The translations under genes were made by a program, and so were the position numbers. Below, piece by piece: positions 1-5,712 of a stretch of DNA of 7,055 nt (the stretch's first letter is position 1; each line of letters begins with the position of its first letter). Source of the stretch: Ktedonobacter sp. 13_1_20CM_4_53_11 (GTDB lineage Bacteria; Chloroflexota; Ktedonobacteria; Ktedonobacterales; Ktedonobacteraceae). The notes below the pieces were generated by a model, which had not been told where the DNA came from, searched no databases, and saw nothing but the letters and a program-made list of their open reading frames with translations. The stretch is taken from positions 1 to 7,055 of the forward strand of contig MNIY01000135.1 of the NCBI GenBank assembly GCA_001919995.1, in the 5' to 3' direction.

Positions 1-1903
1 TTCCAGTGCCAGGGGGACCCTGTACCAGCAGGTAATCTTGCATCTGCAGGGCTCGCTCGACCGCAAGGTTTTGTTCGGTGTTGAAATCATTGCGTGGTGG
101 AACGCTGAACTGGTTAAATCGCGGCCGTGCTTTTCCTGCCACAAGCTCGCGCAAGTGCGCATCAGCTTGTAGCCAGCGAAGCAGGTTTTGTACGGTACGC
201 GTATGGACAATATTAGAGCCGTAACGATCAATCAACCTGGGATTGGTGATCATTTCAGGAATCCAGACCCGTACTTGTTCCGCGCTGATGTGTTTGATAT
301 TGCCTGTCACTACTTCGCCTGTTATAGGATCTCCATCACTCAGCAATATTTCATCACCTTCGCGCAACTCTGAAGTGTTATTGCAGAGGAATTCTTGTTC
401 CCATTCACCCTGGCCCGTTGGTTCTGGTTTCCCCACCGGAGTTAAATTGGCGATGGCTGTGCCGCGTTCAATGCGTTGTGACACGGGCGTTTTCCAGAGG
501 AGCGCTTGTTGTTGCTCGCCTTCCCATCCTTCCAGACGCAGCAGTTGGTAATATCTTGAGAATAGTTCCTGGTCTTCGTTGCTATATGTTTGACGCACTC
601 GAGGGTGGGAAGTCGAACGTGGAGCGGCGCTGCTTTCAGGTGATGGCTGATCTCCATGCGAGGATGACAGGTCAGTGCCTGGCTCCGGCGGCTGCCAATT
701 GAGCAAGGATGAAACCTGTTCACACTGCGTTAACATGGCGCACTTGCTACAGCGCGACGGCCCGGGAGGTGCAGAGGGTCTTCCTGTGACATGACTGAGC
801 ATGAGAATGTTACGCGTCTCATTGACTCGTTGTATGTCTCTGATAGTGGGTTCGATGCCAAATGACTGGGCTTCTCCCGGTGTACCGCTGTAGAGCAAGG
901 TGCCGCGGGCTTTCTTCATGCGGGGATCGCGGCGCACAGCCAACAGGGCGTGGTAACCCTGAACTTGCCAGCGATGGTTGGATTTTGGCAGGTTTGTGCC
1001 TCCTCCTGTTTTTAATTCAAGCAAGCTTTGCCGGTTTGTTTGTTGCCACAGCAGGTCGAGTCGCCCACGTAAACCGATCTCGGGGGCGAGTAAGAATGTC
1101 TCAGCTCGTACTATGTTCTCGCGCTGTTGAGCGTCTGGCTTTTCGATTTGAATGTCATCGGGAGCTGTGGGCACGTCCCACAACGAGGTGCTTTGATGCT
1201 GGTACCAGGTGGCAAGGCTCTCCAGGTGAGGTGCTACATCAGCGCGCATCGTTTCAACCGATACATCCGCTAAAGCGAGATCAAGGCTATTCTGTTCCAG
1301 CGCCTGTTCAAAATGGCGTTGTAGGGTAGCTAACGGCATCTCCGTTTTGTTGGAGGTATAGCCTTTCATCAATTCACCACGATCGTGTTCTTTGAGTAGT
1401 TCTTTGAAGCAATGGTGGACCAGGTTTCCGCGAATGGTAGCGGCAGATGTTGTGGATGGAACCAGGGTGTGAAGAAGGTATTGACGCGGGCAATATTCCG
1501 CGTCGTTGAGATCGGTGATGTTGAGTAAGATATCAGGCTCCAGGACAGCGAGGGTATACGAGTTGGTTTGATAGATGTGCCTGGGCTGGCCTTTATATTC
1601 AGTGATAACGGGAGGGAGAGGGAGATGATAGAGGCGTAAGGCAAGGTTTTTGATGCTTTTACCCCGTTCGCTCAGTTCTTTGACAAACTTCGTATAGTAA
1701 TTGTGTATCAAGCGCAATTCAGCATGTACTGTACCTGTGTCGAGAATAATGACAGGAGTCTTTTCACCGTTGATGGTGCGTTCATTAGCGGTTAGAATGC
1801 GACCTTCGAGCTGTCTGACGGCGCAAGGAGGTCGTGGATCAAGGACGCAGAGAAAGCACTCGTGCTTTGCCTCTTCTTGTTGAGCGATTTTGTGGGCTGT
1901 CAT
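1..1903 (-). CDS. Dna2-like Fe-S nuclease / SF1 helicase (partial, C-terminal part beyond left edge)
   Basis: The reading frame is open from the ATG at 1903 to the window edge (634 codons). A GGAG at 1912-1915, 8 bases upstream, supports this start. Residues about 130-395 form a Cas4/Dna2/AddB-type PD-(D/E)XK nuclease: C138 in CPRQYLL, H163 in RGNLVHH, D283 in GRLDLLW, E296 and K298 in LELK, and the QxxxY-like Q315-Y318 region. C385, C388 and C394 follow. C138 plus this C-x2-C-x5-C trio is the family's 4Fe-4S cluster pattern. A Ser/Pro-rich linker (about 400-435) and a beta-rich stretch (about 500-540, like the Dna2/Upf1 barrel) lead into FNTEQNLAVERAL and GPPGTG (629-634), the Walker A motif, cut by the edge. 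By family knowledge this is a DNA end-processing nuclease-helicase for repair or replication. The remaining helicase motifs lie outside the window, so helicase activity is inferred. The gene is divergent from the DUF711 gene. Confidence 0.9.
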   Translation of the reverse strand, partial: MTAHKIAQQEEAKHECFLCVLDPRPPCAVRQLEGRILTANERTINGEKTPVIILDTGTVHAELRLIHNYYTKFVKELSERGKSIKNLALRLYHLPLPPVITEYKGQPRHIYQTNSYTLAVLEPDILLNITDLNDAEYCPRQYLLHTLVPSTTSAATIRGNLVHHCFKELLKEHDRGELMKGYTSNKTEMPLATLQRHFEQALEQNSLDLALADVSVETMRADVAPHLESLATWYQHQSTSLWDVPTAPDDIQIEKPDAQQRENIVRAETFLLAPEIGLRGRLDLLWQQTNRQSLLELKTGGGTNLPKSNHRWQVQGYHALLAVRRDPRMKKARGTLLYSGTPGEAQSFGIEPTIRDIQRVNETRNILMLSHVTGRPSAPPGPSRCSKCAMLTQCEQVSSLLNWQPPEPGTDLSSSHGDQPSPESSAAPRSTSHPRVRQTYSNEDQELFSRYYQLLRLEGWEGEQQQALLWKTPVSQRIERGTAIANLTPVGKPEPTGQGEWEQEFLCNNTSELREGDEILLSDGDPITGEVVTGNIKHISAEQVRVWIPEMITNPRLIDRYGSNIVHTRTVQNLLRWLQADAHLRELVAGKARPRFNQFSVPPRNDFNTEQNLAVERALQMQDYLLVQGPPGTG

Positions 1904-1939
1904 CGAGTTATCTCCATTCTGCCAGTAGCTGTTGCTCGA

Positions 1940-1969
1940 AGTGTATGATGAAGAACAGATATTCGTCAA
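1940..1969 (-). promoter_or_regulatory. Candidate promoter of the nuclease-helicase gene
   Basis: On the minus strand, TTGACG (1964-1969) is followed after 18 bases by TACACT (1940-1945). The first matches TTGACA at five of six bases and the second matches TATAAT at four of six. Transcription would start near 1933, about 30 bases before the ATG at 1903. It was called by eye, and the -10 is weak. Confidence 0.4.
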
Positions 1970-2000
1970 GGGGATAGAGAGAAGAATTGGGACGCCCTCG

Positions 2001-2009
2001 TGCTATAAT
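2001..2009 (+). promoter_or_regulatory. Extended -10 promoter of the DUF711 gene
   Basis: TGC-TATAAT (perfect TATAAT at 2004-2009 with the TGn extension at 2001-2003) lies 40 bases upstream of the ATG at 2050. No good -35 is visible at the usual spacing, which is tolerable for extended -10 promoters. The expected transcription start near 2016 leaves a leader of about 34 bases. It also makes upstream start codons (TTG 1987, ATG 2008) unlikely, because they lie in or before the promoter. Confidence 0.6.
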
Positions 2010-2049
2010 GGGTGCGTTTAAGAGCATTAACAGAAACGAGGTATCATTC

Positions 2050-3231
2050 ATGCCTACCCCGCCTATTCGTACTATTACGCTTGGGATTGCTGATCCCCAT
2101 CCTCTCACCTTCGCGACGATCAAACGAGTTGCAGCCATATTACAGGATGCGCGCACACGGTATATGGAGGCGGGGTATGAGGTACAGACCGTACGACTAT
2201 CGACCCGGCCAGTCTTTGACGATCTGATGAACTGGTCATCGACTGACCTGCTCGATTATACGGGAGAGCTACAGCGTATGCTGGATGATCTCAGCCTGGG
2301 TTTTTGCTCAATAGGTACTGCGCACGCGGCACGCCCCGATTTTCCGCTGGATAGGATTGAGCTGGTAGCTGATCTGCTGGTCTCTACGAGCGCGCTCAAT
2401 GCTACGGTCCACGTGGCCACGCTATACCATGGCTTGCGTACTGATGCTGCCCTGCCAGTGGCACGGGTGATGAAGCGATTAGCCGCGGAGACGCAGGAGG
2501 GATTTGGCAATTTCCGTTTTGCCATGTTGGCCTGTGTCGAACCTGGCTGCCCATTCTTTCCATCTGCCTATCATAGTGGCCCCGATAGCCTGGCTATTGG
2601 CTTACAAGGCGCCGGTATCGTCGCGGAAGCGCTGCGCACATTACGCGGAGATGAGACCAGTCCGCTAGATCTTGTGCAAATCAGTGAGGTGGTCAAGACG
2701 GCGGTGATTGAACAGGCGAAGCCAGTAGTAGACATGGCTCAGGAAATAGCGCCGGCGCATGGTTTGATTTTTGGCGGCATCGATCTTTCGCCTGCTCCTC
2801 TAGGGGAGGAGAGTATTATCGATGCCATGGAGCTTTGCGGCTATGGCTCTGCCGGTACGCCGGGAACACTGGCTGTCGCAGCTGCGATCACTACGGCATT
2901 GAAGAATACGGGATTGCCTGGCTGCGGCTATTGCGGGTTGATGTTGCCTGTTCTGGAAGATGCGGCGCTGGGTCGAAGGTGGGAAGCGGGGTATGTGAAT
3001 GCTCATCAGCTCCTTCTCTATTCGGCGGTTTGCGGTACGGGACTGGATACCTTGCCACTTTCAGGAGATGTTAGTGCTGAGGAGGTTGCCCACCTGCTGC
3101 TGGATGTAGCCACGCTGGCCTTGCGTTTGAATAAGCCTCTGTCGGCTCGTCTCTTCCCGGTGCCGGGTAAACGGAGCGGAGACCGGACTAGTTTTACCTC
3201 GCCTTATCTGACAAATACGCTTGTCGGGTGA
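2050..3231 (+). CDS. DUF711 (UPF0210-related) family protein
   Basis: This is a 393-residue protein of the DUF711 family, whose biochemical role is not established. Family hallmarks are visible: EPGCPFFPSAYHSG (164-177) followed by a Gly/Ala-rich GLQGAGIVAEAL, then FGGIDLSPAP (241-250), a Gly-rich GYGSAGTPGTL (264-274), and GCGYCGLMLPVLED (291-304). It is somewhat shorter than the roughly 450-residue UPF0210 proteins of Firmicutes as I remember them. No signal peptide or membrane segment is evident, so it is probably cytoplasmic. I chose ATG 2050 because ACGAGG lies 8 bases upstream (2036-2041) and a strong extended -10 at 2001-2009 overlaps the longer reading frame that begins at TTG 1987. 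It is transcribed alone, divergent from the nuclease-helicase gene and convergent with the GAF gene. The family assignment is firm and any function would be a guess. Confidence 0.88.
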   Translation: MPTPPIRTITLGIADPHPLTFATIKRVAAILQDARTRYMEAGYEVQTVRLSTRPVFDDLMNWSSTDLLDYTGELQRMLDDLSLGFCSIGTAHAARPDFPLDRIELVADLLVSTSALNATVHVATLYHGLRTDAALPVARVMKRLAAETQEGFGNFRFAMLACVEPGCPFFPSAYHSGPDSLAIGLQGAGIVAEALRTLRGDETSPLDLVQISEVVKTAVIEQAKPVVDMAQEIAPAHGLIFGGIDLSPAPLGEESIIDAMELCGYGSAGTPGTLAVAAAITTALKNTGLPGCGYCGLMLPVLEDAALGRRWEAGYVNAHQLLLYSAVCGTGLDTLPLSGDVSAEEVAHLLLDVATLALRLNKPLSARLFPVPGKRSGDRTSFTSPYLTNTLVG

Positions 3232-3269
3232 GATGACGTGGTCGTGGTCGGGCTAGCACAGGGACAGGA

Positions 3270-3326
3270 CGGGGCGACGCAAGCGTCCCTACGGGTATGA
3301 AGGCGCTTCCGAGGCGGTCGCCCTAC
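3270..3326. repeat. GC-rich dispersed repeat pair (GTAGGG-type hairpins)
   Basis: Two adjacent units lie between the convergent DUF711 and GAF genes. Read on the minus strand, each begins GTAGGG. One is GTAGGGACGCTTGCGTCGCC, with the perfect core GACGC-AA-GCGTC at 3276-3287. The other begins GTAGGGCGACCGCCTCGG (up to 3326) and pairs GGCG with CGCC. A related element with the same CCCCTACG edge occurs at 5713-5755. Such short GC-rich palindromic repeats are, to my recollection, common in Chloroflexota intergenic regions. They might also help end the converging transcripts, but no T-run follows. Confidence 0.5.
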
Positions 3327-3338
3327 ATTTCGCGTTAT

Positions 3339-3938
3339 TTACGTACTGCCCAGGGAAACGCCCCAGAGGGCATCCATTACCCCATCGTAGGATCGTTTGA
3401 GGTTATCGTAGAGGTTGGCATTTTCAATTGCTAGCGCGGCAAGGCTGGCCAGGACGGTGAGGAACTGGATGTCATTTTCGTGAAAGGTGCTTTGTTCGCT
3501 TGTGTAGACGCGCAATACTCCAATTGCCCTACCATGCACCTCCAAGGGCACGCAGAGTACGGAAACAATGCCTTCTCGTCTGGCTGCCTCCTTGTATTGA
3601 AAACGGTTGTCCTTGCTGACATCAGGGATGATGACAGGTCTACCACAGAGCGCCTCACTATCAAGAGGACTGTGCTCAACCTCTACGGGACCTTTTGCAA
3701 AATAGTTTCCGCTTAGCCCGTATGCTGCGCTCAGTTGTAATCGGCCGGTACGGGGGTCGAGTAAGCGTAAGACACAGCCTTTCACCTGCATGGCTTCAGT
3801 GATACTCATGACCACGCTTTGTAAGACCTGGTCTAGTTCAAGGCTGGACGTGATGGTCAGTGCAGCCTGGTGAAGCGCATGATAGTAATCTTTGTGTGTA
3901 CGAGTTGGACTACTAGCGGAATGAGAGTTTGTAGTCAT
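3339..3938 (-). CDS. Stand-alone GAF domain protein
   Basis: This is a 199-residue cytoplasmic protein that is almost entirely one GAF domain. A short polar N-terminus (1-15) and a helix (YYHALHQAALTITSSLELDQVL, given here as about residues 18-39) lead into the domain. The GAF core includes GCVLRLLDPRTGRLQL, PVIIPDVSKDNRF, and VSVLCVPLEVHGRAIGVLRVY, and ends with the usual FLTVLASLAALAIENANLY helix. GAF domains bind small ligands, cyclic nucleotides, haem or bilins, or sense redox state. No kinase, GGDEF, phosphatase or DNA-binding output domain is attached, and the protein stops about 20 residues after the domain, so it must act through a partner or be a reduced remnant. ATG 3938 is preferred over upstream TTG 3956 because GGGAGGG (3948-3954) sits between them, 9 bases before the ATG. 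The ligand is unknown. Confidence 0.85.
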   Translation of the reverse strand: MTTNSHSASSPTRTHKDYYHALHQAALTITSSLELDQVLQSVVMSITEAMQVKGCVLRLLDPRTGRLQLSAAYGLSGNYFAKGPVEVEHSPLDSEALCGRPVIIPDVSKDNRFQYKEAARREGIVSVLCVPLEVHGRAIGVLRVYTSEQSTFHENDIQFLTVLASLAALAIENANLYDNLKRSYDGVMDALWGVSLGST

Positions 3939-3947
3939 CAGTATAAG

Positions 3948-3954
3948 CCCTCCC
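3948..3954 (-). promoter_or_regulatory. Ribosome binding site that sets the GAF gene start
   Basis: GGGAGGG on the minus strand lies 9 bases upstream of ATG 3938. The only longer in-frame start, TTG 3956, would place this site inside the coding region, so the ATG is the better start. Confidence 0.75.
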
Positions 3955-4003
3955 AATTAAGCAACGCCATAACACAGGCATTGGGCAATATGACACTCTT
4001 CAT

Positions 4004-4038
4004 CAATCAGTACGTTATCATTATAACATACTTGATTG
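4004..4038. promoter_or_regulatory. 35-base imperfect palindrome, candidate operator
   Basis: The left arm CAATCAGTACGTTAT (4004-4018) matches the reverse complement of the right arm (4023-4038), CAATCAAGTATGTTAT, with one C/T difference and one extra base. Four central bases (CATT) separate the arms. It coincides with the predicted -10 of the GAF gene. Dyad symmetry of this size over a promoter is typical of a dimeric repressor or activator site, although an AT-rich hairpin is also possible. The regulator is not identified. Confidence 0.5.
4020..4025 (-). promoter_or_regulatory. Candidate -10 element for the GAF gene
   Basis: A perfect TATAAT on the minus strand sits about 82 bases before the GAF start codon. 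A poor -35 (TTCCAA, 4041-4046) lies 15 bases upstream. The element lies inside the 4004-4038 palindrome, so a protein bound there would be expected to affect this promoter. Confidence 0.45.
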
Positions 4039-4077
4039 TGTTGGAAGGGATATTTGGGCATTAAAAAAATATTTCCT

Positions 4078-4092
4078 TGATCTTGCAGATCA
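4078..4092. repeat. Short perfect inverted repeat
   Basis: TGATCT-TGC-AGATCA is a perfect 6-base-arm dyad in the gap between the GAF gene and the stress-protein gene, just after an A7 run (4063-4069). It could be a protein-binding site for the GAF promoter region or chance. No gene overlaps it. Confidence 0.35.
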
Positions 4093-4121
4093 GGGGATGG
4101 AGAGCCAGATAATTATGGGTA

Positions 4122-4170
4122 TTTATACCTGGCATCCAAGAGGTGTATGGTGATGGATGCCAGGTATAAA
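4122..4170 (-). terminator. Perfect 17-bp stem-loop after the universal stress protein gene (no U-tract)
   Basis: The arms at 4122-4138 and 4154-4170 (TTTATACCTGGCATCC against GGATGCCAGGTATAAA, plus one more A-T pair inward) are perfectly complementary around a 15-base loop. The structure begins 8 bases after the minus-strand stop codon at 4179, the position expected of a terminator. The strand downstream of the stem reads TACCCATAATTAT, so the U-run of a classical intrinsic terminator is missing. An RNA 3'-end protector or a protein-binding dyad are alternatives. Confidence 0.5.
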
Positions 4171-4178
4171 CTTTTAGC

Positions 4179-4736
4179 TTACGATTTCTGGCTGGTTACC
4201 TCTTTGGCCTCCTTTGCGTCTTTGGCGTCTTTAGCGTCCCTAGCATCTTTGCATGGGTCTTCTACAACCCACACGCGGCAGGGGGCATTTGTGAGTACAT
4301 AGGGAATGGTTTTTCCCAGGTCGTTATGTATTTTATGAGGGTCACGCACCAGGCCGAGCAGAATTAGTGCACATGCGTGATCTCTCGCTTCGTCCACAAT
4401 GGCAGGGCCTGCATCGCGCGCTTGAACTACCTCCGCGACAGCATCACATCCAGCATCATCTGCTATAGTGAGGGCGTCGGTGAGAAGTTTATCGGCATGT
4501 TCAGACTCTTTGGTGAGGACGGCTTTGAGAGGTAACGTGCGTGGTACTTCGATTATATAAACAAGGTGTACTTTGCGTTTGGCTTTTTTAGCCATAAGGC
4601 AGGCGAGACGTACCAGTTCGTTATCGAGCTTGTTGTCCTCGACAACGACGGCAATATCTCCCGTTGCTCCAACCCCTGGAGCAGATTTACTTGTTTCAGT
4701 CTCATCTTTGGCTCTTGAGCGCCATAAGTGAACCAT
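4179..4736 (-). CDS. Universal stress protein (UspA-fold) with repetitive charged tail
   Basis: This 185-residue cytoplasmic protein has a UspA-like alpha/beta fold. The first strand is IAVVVEDN (28-35), followed by a helix, then KVHLVYIIEV as the second strand. CDAVAEVVQARD and ALILLGL come next, and the C-terminal strand is APCRVWVVED (151-160), the usual ending of the family. The ATP-type motif G-2x-G-9x-G is partly degenerate: G128 and G141 are correctly spaced, but the middle glycine is R131 and the following Ser/Thr is K142. Nucleotide binding is therefore uncertain. About 25 polar residues precede the fold. After it comes a tail of DA(K/R) triplets (163-178) encoded by 9-base repeats. 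ATG 4736 has GGAGGGGA (4743-4750) 6 bases upstream. It is transcribed alone, with a stem-loop right after the stop. Such proteins modulate stress tolerance, and the specific partner here is unknown. Confidence 0.85.
   Translation of the reverse strand: MVHLWRSRAKDETETSKSAPGVGATGDIAVVVEDNKLDNELVRLACLMAKKAKRKVHLVYIIEVPRTLPLKAVLTKESEHADKLLTDALTIADDAGCDAVAEVVQARDAGPAIVDEARDHACALILLGLVRDPHKIHNDLGKTIPYVLTNAPCRVWVVEDPCKDARDAKDAKDAKEAKEVTSQKS
4200..4250 (-). repeat. 9-base tandem repeat encoding (Asp-Ala-Lys)n tail
   Basis: Read on the plus strand, units such as CTTTGGCGT and CTTTAGCGT repeat about five times with drift. They encode residues 163-178, a run of DAR/DAK/EAK triplets. The in-frame period means copy-number change would lengthen or shorten the charged tail without a frameshift. 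Confidence 0.8.
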
Positions 4737-4775
4737 ATTGTCTCCCCTCCTGGTGGAGCATGATAAAACAGCATC

Positions 4776-4784
4776 ATTCTAGCA
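4776..4784 (-). promoter_or_regulatory. Candidate extended -10 promoter of the universal stress protein gene
   Basis: On the minus strand TGC-TAGAAT (TAGAAT at 4776-4781) is an extended -10 with one mismatch, about 40 bases before the ATG at 4736. No convincing -35 is seen at 16-18 bases. It was called by eye. Confidence 0.35.
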
Positions 4785-4929
4785 TTTTACAGTTTTCAGC
4801 CATTTCAGCGGATCATTCTTAATGCAGTCCACACAGGTTTGTTGCTATGATTCTATACCTAAAAATGGCTTGCGTCAATGTCCGAATCGTACAATGAAAG
4901 GAAAGGTTTATGCATTATCATTACAGGTA

Positions 4930-4969
4930 CAAGGGAGGTGGCATCGTTTTTTTTCTGCCACCTCCCTTG
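4930..4969 (-). terminator. Perfect 14-bp stem-loop after clpS (A8/T8 in the loop)
   Basis: CAAGGGAGGTGGCA (4930-4943) and TGCCACCTCCCTTG (4956-4969) are perfectly complementary around a 12-base loop holding a run of eight T on the plus strand (A on the clpS strand). The stem begins 21 bases after the clpS stop codon and is GC-rich, so it is a plausible transcript end. In the clpS direction no U-run follows the stem, so it is not a textbook intrinsic terminator. Confidence 0.55.
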
Positions 4970-4990
4970 CAGCCCGCTGTCGCCAGGTGC

Positions 4991-5299
4991 CTACTCTGGC
5001 TCGATGGTTGCTGTCAGTCCGTAACTGAGCAGGCGCTCCTGGTAAAACTCAGCAATCTCTTTTGGGCAGACTGTGACGATAGCATTACCTGTGAGGTGCG
5101 CGGTGAGCATGATGCGTTCGGCCTCTGCTTGAGAGAGATTGTTGATTGAGTGTAGCAGTACGAAGACAACATAATTCATTTCATTGTAGTCATCGTCAAA
5201 TAGAACAACCCTGTACGGCGGGAGAAGTTTAGCCCGAAGACGTTTAAGTTCTTCCGTCTCCACCTGATACTCAGGGAGTGTCAAAGGATTATTGGACAT
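4991..5299 (-). CDS. clpS: ClpS, N-degron adaptor of the Clp protease
   Basis: This 102-residue protein has a flexible N-terminal arm (1-27) and a ClpS core. By family knowledge ClpS binds proteins with destabilising N-terminal residues and delivers them to ClpA or ClpC for ClpP degradation. Visible core features are PYRVVLFDDDYNEM (28-41), YVVFVLL, AERIMLTAHLTGNAIV (60-75) with the conserved His at H68, and the typical ending TATIEPE. In the usual NDD motif the first Asn is D35, with D36 and D37 kept. Met41 matches the substrate-pocket Met of E. coli ClpS (M40). ATG 5299 has GGAGAT (5307-5312) upstream, while the longer frame from ATG 5329 has no Shine-Dalgarno site, so the shorter form is chosen. 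No clp protease gene is adjacent. A strong stem-loop follows the stop codon. Confidence 0.92.
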   Translation of the reverse strand: MSNNPLTLPEYQVETEELKRLRAKLLPPYRVVLFDDDYNEMNYVVFVLLHSINNLSQAEAERIMLTAHLTGNAIVTVCPKEIAEFYQERLLSYGLTATIEPE

Positions 5300-5306
5300 A
5301 AATGCA

Positions 5307-5312
5307 ATCTCC
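5307..5312 (-). promoter_or_regulatory. Ribosome binding site that sets the clpS start
   Basis: GGAGAT on the minus strand lies 7 bases upstream of ATG 5299. The alternative in-frame ATG at 5329 would leave this site inside the gene and lacks one of its own. Confidence 0.6.
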
Positions 5313-5351
5313 GGTAATAAACACGACATAGATTGATAAAAAGTTTCTCTG

Positions 5352-5411
5352 ACTATTGTAATCGAGATCGCGGGAGATTTCTAGCCTTTTGGAAAACAGT
5401 CCTACAATAGT
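5352..5411. repeat. Inverted repeat flanking the clpS promoter
   Basis: ACTATTGTA (5352-5360) and its exact reverse complement TACAATAGT (5403-5411) are 42 bases apart. The left copy contains the predicted clpS -10. The symmetry also puts a TACAAT at 5403-5408 facing the other way, though no plus-strand gene begins nearby. Nine matching bases over this distance could be chance. Confidence 0.35.
5355..5383 (-). promoter_or_regulatory. Candidate clpS promoter
   Basis: On the minus strand TAGAAA (5378-5383), 17 bases, then TACAAT (5355-5360) give a plausible sigma-70-type promoter. The expected start near 5348 gives a leader of about 49 bases. The -35 matches consensus at four of six bases and the -10 at five of six. 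It is bracketed by the ACTATTGTA/TACAATAGT inverted repeat. Confidence 0.45.
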
Positions 5412-5712
5412 GGTGTAAAACAGGGAATTTTCGCAGGGCACTTTCCCGGTATGCGATGGATTTTGGGGGAAATGTGTCCGATTTTGCGACAGAATTTTTT
5501 CGCCGGTCGGAAAGAGGATATGTTGATGTGTGGTAAGTGGTATGGTGTTGTTTGATAGGTGAGTTTGGGGTGTCATGTGTGGCCCTCTATGTTGATAGTG
5601 TTTGTTAGATGATATGGCTTATATTGAGTTCTTTTTTTGAGGTAGAAATCGGGTGGTTGATGGTTCATTGTGCTTTTTAGCTTTTGTATCTGGATGGCGG
5701 AAGATGCACTGA

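Noticed and set aside
862..1329. Plus-strand open frame of 155 codons
   Set aside because: It lies opposite the intact Dna2-like coding frame, whose conserved motifs settle the true strand. The translation shows no domain.
732..1903. Cas4-like nuclease motifs as evidence of a CRISPR-Cas locus
   Set aside because: The nuclease is fused to a helicase in Dna2 order, and there is no repeat-spacer array or cas1/cas2 gene in the window.
1908..2156. Minus-strand frame of 82 codons between the divergent genes
   Set aside because: It overlaps both the promoter region and the start of the DUF711 gene and has no recognisable domain or ribosome binding site.
4822..5149. Plus-strand frames over the clpS end and its hairpin
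   Set aside because: They are antisense to clpS or pass through the stem-loop, and their translations show no domain.
5289..5576. Minus-strand frame of 95 codons upstream of clpS
   Set aside because: Its 3' end overlaps the clpS start in a different frame, it covers the predicted clpS promoter, and its translation is low-complexity.
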